Assembly: GCA_015680685.1 (NCBI GenBank)
Contig: MNCI01004501.1
Span: 844,843 to 908,842, forward strand
DNA from: Gnetum montanum
Taxonomy: Eukaryota; Streptophyta; Gnetopsida; Gnetales; Gnetaceae
Length of the DNA stretch: 64,000 nt
Direction: 5' to 3'
A program made the position numbers and the translations under genes. Positions 58,213-64,000 of this stretch are shown in pieces (the stretch's first letter is position 1; each line of letters opens with the position of its first letter). The notes below the pieces were generated by a model. The model had not been told where the DNA came from, did not search any database, and saw nothing but the letters and a program-made list of their open reading frames with translations.

Positions 58213-59051
58213 TGATGAACCACTGTTTTTTGTTGGCCCCAACGTCAGAGCTGCAATGTCATGTACACGATGTTGGGGTCTTGATGTAATGTCGCATAAG
58301 CAACGTTGGAGCATCTACCCTGGGTCTATGAATACTGCACCTAGGCTCTTGTTTGAAGTCAGTTTTCAAGTTAGTTTTTGATCATTCCTAGTTAGAGTAG
58401 TGAAGCTCTTAAAGTTTATTTTTCTCAGAGTTAGAATATTTTCTATGTGCCCGCAGAAAGAGTCTAAAGTGTGTATGGTTCTTTGTTCAAGCACTAATGT
58501 ACCTGAGCACAATAGTGTGATGGGAATAAAACGAACTCTTTTGACAATCCTTGCAACACTGAAAATAGCTTAATATTTTGTTTAATGCATTTTACTTTCT
58601 CGCTCTTTATTCTAATGCATTTGAATTAAGCAATTTATTTCCAGTAGTTAATGAACGCAAGCACAACCACTTTGAGCATTCATATAGTACTTGGTAACCC
58701 AACAATGCTATACGTGTTCAAAATGTGTCCAGGAAAGTGGGGTGGTTATTTGTGTTAGGCTAGCTAGGAAATAGACATTAGTTTTCAATCCACTCTACTC
58801 TTATTCTTGTTGTAGGTGATTACATCCATAAAATATAGAACAACAAAAATTCATATACCTCAATTGCACTTAAACCATACCCTTGAGCCTCACATGTGTA
58901 GTTGGGAAGACAACAAATGTTCTCAACATTGTTTCACTTTCTAGAGAAACTAGTGTACAAGATAACTATAGTTCCATAGAATTCAACCAGATCATGTGTA
59001 ACACCTTAGTGATTTGTATGGTTGGACGTAGGGGTACCTCACTACTCATCA
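58213..59051 (+). mobile_element. 3' LTR of the longer Gypsy element
   Basis: Starts TGATGAACCACTG and ends TACTCATCA (839 bp). It shares with the LTRs at 24656 and 30908 the end gtaggggtacctc-ctcatca, a ttccatagaa block and the gtgcccgcag block, but its first 130 bases differ. The next five bases are ctttt. No matching ctttt-LTR junction was found on the left. Confidence 0.85.
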
Positions 59052-59056
59052 CTTTT

Positions 59057-59960
59057 CTTCATGAATAACTTTTTTATTGAGATTAAAACATTTCTATTTA
59101 ATTCACTGGCCATTTTTATTCATAGTTCTTCAATTCCTAAACAAATTTGGAAGACATGGTGCAAGCTTAATAAGTATTGGAATTACAATGATATGATAGT
59201 TTTAGAAGATATGTTTAAGCAAATTAGCCCATGGTGGCTTTCTTTTAATGAAGTAGCTTGAGTTGCTAATTCATCTAGATTGTATACTACTTAGAACAAG
59301 TTAGGTATCATTGTAGTTTTTGGTCTACATATGCATCATAGATGTATTACATGGAATGAAGATTCTACCCTCTATGATTTAAATCAAAGAGAAAAATTAA
59401 TTTATAATCTTGAAAATTTATTTAAAGTTAATAATAGTTTACATTAGGTTTTTCCAAATATTTTTTGAAATGATGGTAAATCTTCTTTTCCTTTTAATTT
59501 TAAAGTTACAAGATTATTACAAAGAATGATTTTATTCATAACAAATTTAATAAAGCCTTGAAAATACAATTATCATTGTACTTTTGGATGAGAAAAAATA
59601 TTTGAAGAGCTCCTACATTCTTAAAATTTGTAATTTTTAATGATATTTTATTTATCAAGGTTTATATATTAGCACTTGTCTTAAACATATGAGAATTCTT
59701 TCTCCTCAATGTCCTCTTTGTGGAAGTGAAGACTCATTTTCTCACTTTTTTTTTTGAGTTTTCTATTGCTTAACATACTTGAAAATGAACATTTAGATTT
59801 TGTAACAACTTTTAACTAAACATCAATAAAGTCATTCTTGTTGAAGATCAACTTGTTTTGTTTACTTCTTTTCTTTATATTTGGAAATATCTCTTAATGC
59901 TCATTTTCAACTTTTAACCAACCCATATGAATTTTAGTAAGAATACTTATAGCTTCAAAA
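59057..59960 (+). pseudogene. LINE C-terminal fragment
   Basis: The plus strand gives PKQIWKTWCKLNKYWNYNDM, FKQISPWWLSFNEVA, and near 59680 HMRILSPQCPLCGSEDSFSH followed by FF. The last is the cysteine/histidine (zf-RVT-type) block that follows the reverse transcriptase in plant L1-like LINEs. RT motifs themselves are not visible. Many stops. Confidence 0.6.
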
Positions 59961-61500
59961 GCATCCCAATCTTGTTTATCATAATGAACTTTAGCTAAGT
60001 CTTTGAGTTTCAAAATCAAAGGGATTTTGGTCTAAAAGAATTTGCATTTGCTTTACACATTCTATAAGATCTTTTTTAACTTGATGCTTATGCTTAGCAA
60101 ATTGCTTTTCAAACCATATAGCATAATTTTTGACTTTACAAGTAGTTCCTTGTTATTAGTTAATCTAACCAATATCATTAATAAGCTTTTTTCTACATTT
60201 CATAAAGACTTCAAAATAAATTTTTTGTTGGGTCCTATGAACATATTAACATTCATACAAAAACTCATGCTTTTGAAAGGATAAAGAATCAATTCTAAAG
60301 AGAAAAATGCTAATAGGAAAATGATCTAACAAAGTGGCATTTGTATGCACTTTTGCTTTCCTTATAGGCTTCCAAAAAGGAATATTAAAAATGTAAAATC
60401 CATCAAGTTGACAATAAACTCCATCATTTCCTTGTTGATAATTACACTAAGCATAATGCTTTTCATTTGAATGGTATGAGAATAAAGGGCTAACATTGCA
60501 CAAAAAACATTTTTCTTTAAAATTGCACCAATTTTCTTTTTATTGAGGAGGAAGACCACCAAGTTTATTTAAATGACTTTTAACCATGTATAAATCACCT
60601 CTAATAATCTAATGAACTTTAGGCAGAGATAGAAGATATTTCTAATAATCTAATCAATATTTCAAATTATTAGGAGCATAAATATTATAGAGCCCAAAGT
60701 CACCTTTTTCACTGTGACAAGTAAATCAAATAACTCTTCTAAGGTTGTCAGAACTAGAATTAAAGACTTTTCAAGTCCAATTTTATGATAGATATTAATA
60801 ACATGGCCTTCATGATGACAATAGCTATAGCATTTCTGTAAATTACAGTATGTAATTTTTTAAAGAAAAATAGTGATTATCAACCTTGACTTTTAATTTT
60901 GTTTTCTTTTGCTACAAATCTATTTATACAAAATAACATGTGTATTGCACACCATCTAGTAATGTTTTTAACTATATCTTGAAGATTGTGCCAATGATAT
61001 CAGCTATTTCACTTTCAATACTTTGAAAAATAAGAGGAAGATTTTATAATTCAATCCAACAAGGAATTTTACAATAATCGAAAGAATAGGGATCAAAAAT
61101 CACTTTCCATGCTCAAGCAATAAAAGTATTATGTTGATCCATATAAACTTTAAGATCCAATGATTTAACAACCATTTCTGAATTGGCTAGTTTGACAAGC
61201 AAAAAAGATTAAGAAAAATAGCGGGTATGCAAAATATTAATTCCATAGTATTTAAGAATAGCCTAAATCATTGGTGTAAAACCTTTATTTGGGTGAATAA
61301 ATCTAACAATAATTGGTAGAAATATGTGTCATGAAGTAATATCTTTTCATAAGGATTTATATAAATCATTAGATAAAACAAAATTAAAAGCTTTAGAATT
61401 TTTCATAGTTTCTATAATAGGAGAGAGATCAATATTTTCCATTTTCAAATCATTGCTCATTAAAAAAATTTCTATTTCTACCATAAGAAACCTTTAAGAT
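59961..61500 (-). pseudogene. LINE 5' fragment: ORF1 and endonuclease remnants
   Basis: The minus strand near 61110-60960 reads WKVIFDPYSFDYCKIPCWIE and NLPLIFQSIESEIADIIGTI, resembling the DUF4283-type ORF1 of plant L1 elements (PVWVRLYNLP...IGKxLGK). Further on come LILVLTTLEELFDLL, GDLYMVKSHLNKLGG (compare GDFN...EKIGG of the AP endonuclease) and LLDHFPIS (compare SDHFPI). The order ORF1, endonuclease is correct. RT is missing. Many stops. Confidence 0.65.
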
Positions 61501-61728
61501 CAACAAAATGCTGAGAATAAACCACTATACAAAACACTCAAAAAATCAACCTAGAATAAGGTTTATGGGTCATAGCTATGTATCCTAGAATTCCTTGTCC
61601 AAATGGTGATGGTACAAAGGATATCAATTGGAACACCAATTTATGGCAAGGTTCCTATAGCGTTCGTGGTAAGCAACCGAGTAATGTACGTAGGAGATCC
61701 AGAAGAGGAGGAATAAACGTAAAAGAGC
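61501..61728 (+). promoter_or_regulatory. Upstream region of the aminopeptidase gene
   Basis: About 230 bases between the LINE fragment and the first exon. I see no convincing TATA box. A caaccgagtaatgtac stretch and an aggaggaataaac stretch lie just before the start codon. The promoter may therefore extend into the LINE remnant or be short. No transcript evidence can be read from the sequence. Confidence 0.3.
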
Positions 61729-62477
61729 ATGCTTAAGCTAGGCTGCCGCGTCTGCTGGTGCATACAGCTTCAGCCTCGTTTCATGTCGTCGTCGTCGTCG
61801 TTGTCGTCACGGAGGACTCCATCAATGTCAATGTATGCGTTTGGAAAACAGCAGCAAGAACAGCAGCAGAGGAAGAACGAGGAGGATTTCTCAGTGGGAC
61901 AATGGTACTCTGTTCCGGAGCTGAGGCTGCGAGATCTGACATTCAAGGTGCCGCTCGACTACAAAGCTCCGCATGGCCACCAAATACAGGTTTTTGCCAG
62001 AGAAGTTGTGGCGCCGGGCAAAGAAGAAGAAGGAGGAGGAGATGCTGATGATGCTGATAATAAACGTAAACATAAACATGGCATGCCCTATCTTCTCTAT
62101 TTGCAGGGTGGTCCGGGTTTTGAGAGCCCCCGTCCCGAGGAAGGCTCTGGCTGGATCATGAAGGCATGCCAAGATGGCTACCGTGTTATACTTCTCGATC
62201 AGGCAAGGCAACCACACTCACACCTTACTCTTACGCTTTCTTATTTACGTACGATGCGAAATCTTGTGGTGACATGATTATGCTTTTTGTTGCTTTTTCT
62301 CAGCGCGGAACAGGCCTTTCAACTCCTTTGACAGTATCTTCGTTGGCTCAGTTTGCATCCGTGGAGGAGCAGGCCGATTTTCTGCAGCATTTTAGGGCCG
62401 ACAACATCGTCAACGATGCAGAGTTCATCAGAGTTCGGATAGTGCCCAACCAGGAACCCTGGACAGTTTTGGGACAG
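61729..62477 (+). CDS. Prolyl aminopeptidase (proline iminopeptidase), N-terminal exons
   Basis: Alpha/beta-hydrolase of peptidase family S33, which removes N-terminal proline from peptides. Exon 1 is 61729-62202 (158 codons) and exon 2 is 62304-62477 (58 codons), in phase. Residues 127-130 are GGPG in LYLQGGPGFESP, the oxyanion-hole motif. Residues 155-164 span the splice and read LLDQRGTGLS, a family block. Exon 2 ends PNQEPWTVLGQ, just before the expected SYGG nucleophile, whose exon is not in the window. About 216 residues are present of a family size near 450-520. The Ser-rich residues 20-35 and basic start could be a transit peptide. ATG 61783 is an alternative start. Residues 99-117 are an acidic/basic low-complexity insertion. 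No frame break is seen. Confidence 0.9.
62203..62303 (+). other. Intron 1 of the aminopeptidase gene, GC-AG type
   Basis: CAG/GCAAGG at the left end and TTTTTCTCAG at the right end. 101 bases, T-rich. Using GC as donor keeps DQ/RGTG in frame. No GT donor nearby does. Confidence 0.85.
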
Positions 62478-63550
62478 GTAAGATTGTTGTCGACTTCCTA
62501 GCCACACTGCAACAATTACTTTGACGAATCAGCAACTTCAATTGTTCACTAGTTTTAAAAACATGCAAGAATTTTCTCGGCAAATCGTTAAACTTTGCTG
62601 GCTTTTATACAAGAGAAATCTGCATGCTTTATCGAAACGATGCAAGTCATGCAAGCATATTTGTAGCTTTAAAATATATATCAACAATTTAGTGTTTTTA
62701 ATTAATAGTTTCGTTTGTTTGTTAGTTCTTTGTGCATGATCCTTGGAATTCCGGAATTTATCATCTTAACGCACTCTTCTAAGAAGAATCTAAAATGTGC
62801 ATTTTCTTCTTTTGTTGATTCCGATATGCTTAGAAACTCTTCAAAATGCATTTCTGTTTCCTTTTCCTTATTCCATTTCCACTTTTTGGTGGAAGTATGA
62901 CAAGGTGCCTTTCCTTCCTTTTCCTATCAGTATAAACTTACCCTCTTTGAAGGTCCATGTTCTTCAAAGTTGTTAGACACTTCTGCTTTTAGGGTAGAAC
63001 TACATATCGTACCTATCATCATTAAAATAGCATTATATTAGTTGAAGCTATTAGAAAGCAATAATGAAACCTACAGACTGCTGTTAAGACCTTGGTGCTG
63101 TAGAAGTGTTCGGGAATGGTTGGTAATTATAGCATTATTTTAGTTTACAATTATTAGAAATCAAAAATGAAACCTACAAGGTGTTATTAATACCTTCGCA
63201 CTGCAAAATGGTTAGAAATTTGTGAGTAATTTCACATGTTCAGTGAAGGACACTTATATCCATATTTTTAAAAAATTACACAACTTTCACAAAACTCATT
63301 GGTAGAATTCAAATGTAAAATTACTTGAAACCAATTACCCATTCTTTATTGTGGAAACTTATTCCAAGTACAATAAGGAATGCTTGGATTCAATATCATC
63401 TCATATGACAATAACAATCTTTAGGATCTAGGATAGTATGTCCTCTATTTACATTTGATGGCCTTAATAAAGAGCATGTAATTTCTTGGTGTCATTTTTT
63501 GTATTGTGTACAGTCAATTTTATTTTAATTTTATGTTTAATATTTCTTTG
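62478..63550 (+). other. Intron 2 of the aminopeptidase gene (left part)
   Basis: It starts GGACAG/GTAAGA, a good donor. AT-rich, with no open frame of the family after it and no SYGG exon before the window end, so the intron is at least 1.5 kb. Two partial repeats around gaaacctacaag (about 63065-63085 and 63165-63185) suggest a local duplication. Confidence 0.75.
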
Positions 63551-64000
63551 ATTTTTTTTTTGAGAAAGTATTCGGGATTCTATTACGGAAAAGATCGAAA
63601 ATATGTTACAGGAGATTACAACAGGGGTCACCAGCGGTGGCCCCTCCGAGGGGAAAGATCCCCCGACCGCTCACGGCAACTCGCCCCGTCCGTCCGGCCC
63701 GCGGCCGAGAGTTGCGAAAGGACATCGAAAAAACACCAATCCCAAAAGGGGGGATATTGGGGGGGGGGGGTGCCCCGCCCACCCTGAAGGACAACCCGAA
63801 GAACAAAAATTTGGGGGGGGGGGACGGCGCCCCCCCCGGCTGAAGGCCGAAGACTCCACACCCCCTTAGGGGTTTGTAGGGAGCTGTCTTCAGGCACAGT
63901 CGGGGCGAATCAGCTCATGCAGGAGATCCAGAGTATTTCGGTGCTCTTCCGTGTCCATGAAACTAGCCGCCTGCTGGAGACCCTGCATGGTCGCCTGCCT
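63551..64000 (-). mobile_element. GC-rich insertion with poly(A) tail, probable non-LTR retroelement 3' end
   Basis: On the minus strand the sequence ends in a run of A (63559-63551) after cgaatactttctc. Before that, at 64000-63892, an open frame reads MQGLQQAASFMDTEEHRNTL and ends LIRPDCA, stop. The 270 bases between are very GC-rich with several G or C runs of nine or more. GC content contrasts sharply with the intron. A 3' end of a LINE (ORF end, 3' UTR, poly(A)) fits best, but no RT part is in the window and the family is not identified. Confidence 0.5.

Larger units (their letters stand above)
50035..59051 (+). mobile_element. Gypsy element with full pol order, 5' LTR missing
   Basis: Gag, protease, RT, RNase H, integrase, long 3' non-coding region, polypurine tract and 3' LTR follow each other on the plus strand. 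The gag start corresponds to 25538 of the pol-less relative, but no LTR, primer site or TG...CA end precedes it. The sequence left of about 49985 belongs to the antisense unit. It is damaged by many stops. It shows the layout from which the 24656 element is a deletion form. Confidence 0.88.

Noticed and set aside
59057-61500. Twin-priming inversion of one LINE
   Set aside because: In twin priming the inverted 5' part lies upstream of the sense 3' part. Here the sense 3' piece comes first, so the order does not fit.
63603-63897. Gly/Pro-rich frames on both strands
   Set aside because: They follow from G and C runs in GC-rich sequence. Several frames are open by composition alone. Only the end frame LIRPDCA is kept as possible coding.

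Overview
The window reads as nuclear DNA of a plant with a large, repeat-filled genome. It is AT-rich and consists almost wholly of nested, decayed retrotransposons. The only host gene I recognise is the 5' part of a prolyl aminopeptidase gene near the right edge, with plant-type introns. A gymnosperm-like genome would fit the age, density and nesting of the elements, but that is inference. No rRNA, tRNA, CRISPR or prokaryotic operon was seen.

Left third (1-24655): The first 57 bases are the end of a Ty3/Gypsy LTR on the minus strand, abutting a minus-strand Copia-like LTR (58-1006) and the 3' internal part of that element. A very decayed minus-strand Gypsy element follows (integrase, RNase H, RT and protease at about 2.7-7.3 kb; gag at about 13.1-15.6 kb). 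A plus-strand Copia-like element (7302 to about 13088) splits it. That element has an iMet-type primer site, a gag with two zinc knuckles, no pol, and a 574-bp LTR-like insertion in its own 3' LTR. From 15.6 to 22.6 kb I see no genes, only two repeat structures. A minus-strand integrase plus a second-type RNase H occupies 22.6-24.65 kb.

Middle (24656-50000): 24656-31699 is a complete but pol-less Gypsy element with two LTRs, a tRNA-Asp-type primer site, gag, protease, polypurine tract and a perfect 5-bp target duplication (AACTT). A different gag-protease remnant lies on the plus strand at 33.7-37.1 kb. Facing it is the remnant of an intron-containing minus-strand coding unit (about 49935 down to 38061) that I do not recognise. 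That unit is cut by a second complete pol-less Gypsy element (40321-48529) with a perfect ATCAT target duplication, and its reading frame resumes across the insertion.

Right third (50000-64000): A longer relative of the 24.7-kb element retains gag, protease, RT, RNase H, integrase and 3' LTR (50035-59051), but no 5' LTR was found. Two LINE fragments in opposite orientation follow (59057-61500). The aminopeptidase gene begins at 61729 with two exons, the first intron having a GC-AG boundary. Its long second intron contains a GC-rich, poly(A)-tailed insertion that runs off the window.

Taken together, three element families here keep LTRs, primer site, polypurine tract and gag (two also protease) but lack reverse transcriptase and integrase. 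One related but also broken element still shows the full pol order. This suggests non-autonomous elements that relied on enzymes supplied in trans. The minus-strand multi-exon unit is the main structure that no standard feature explains.
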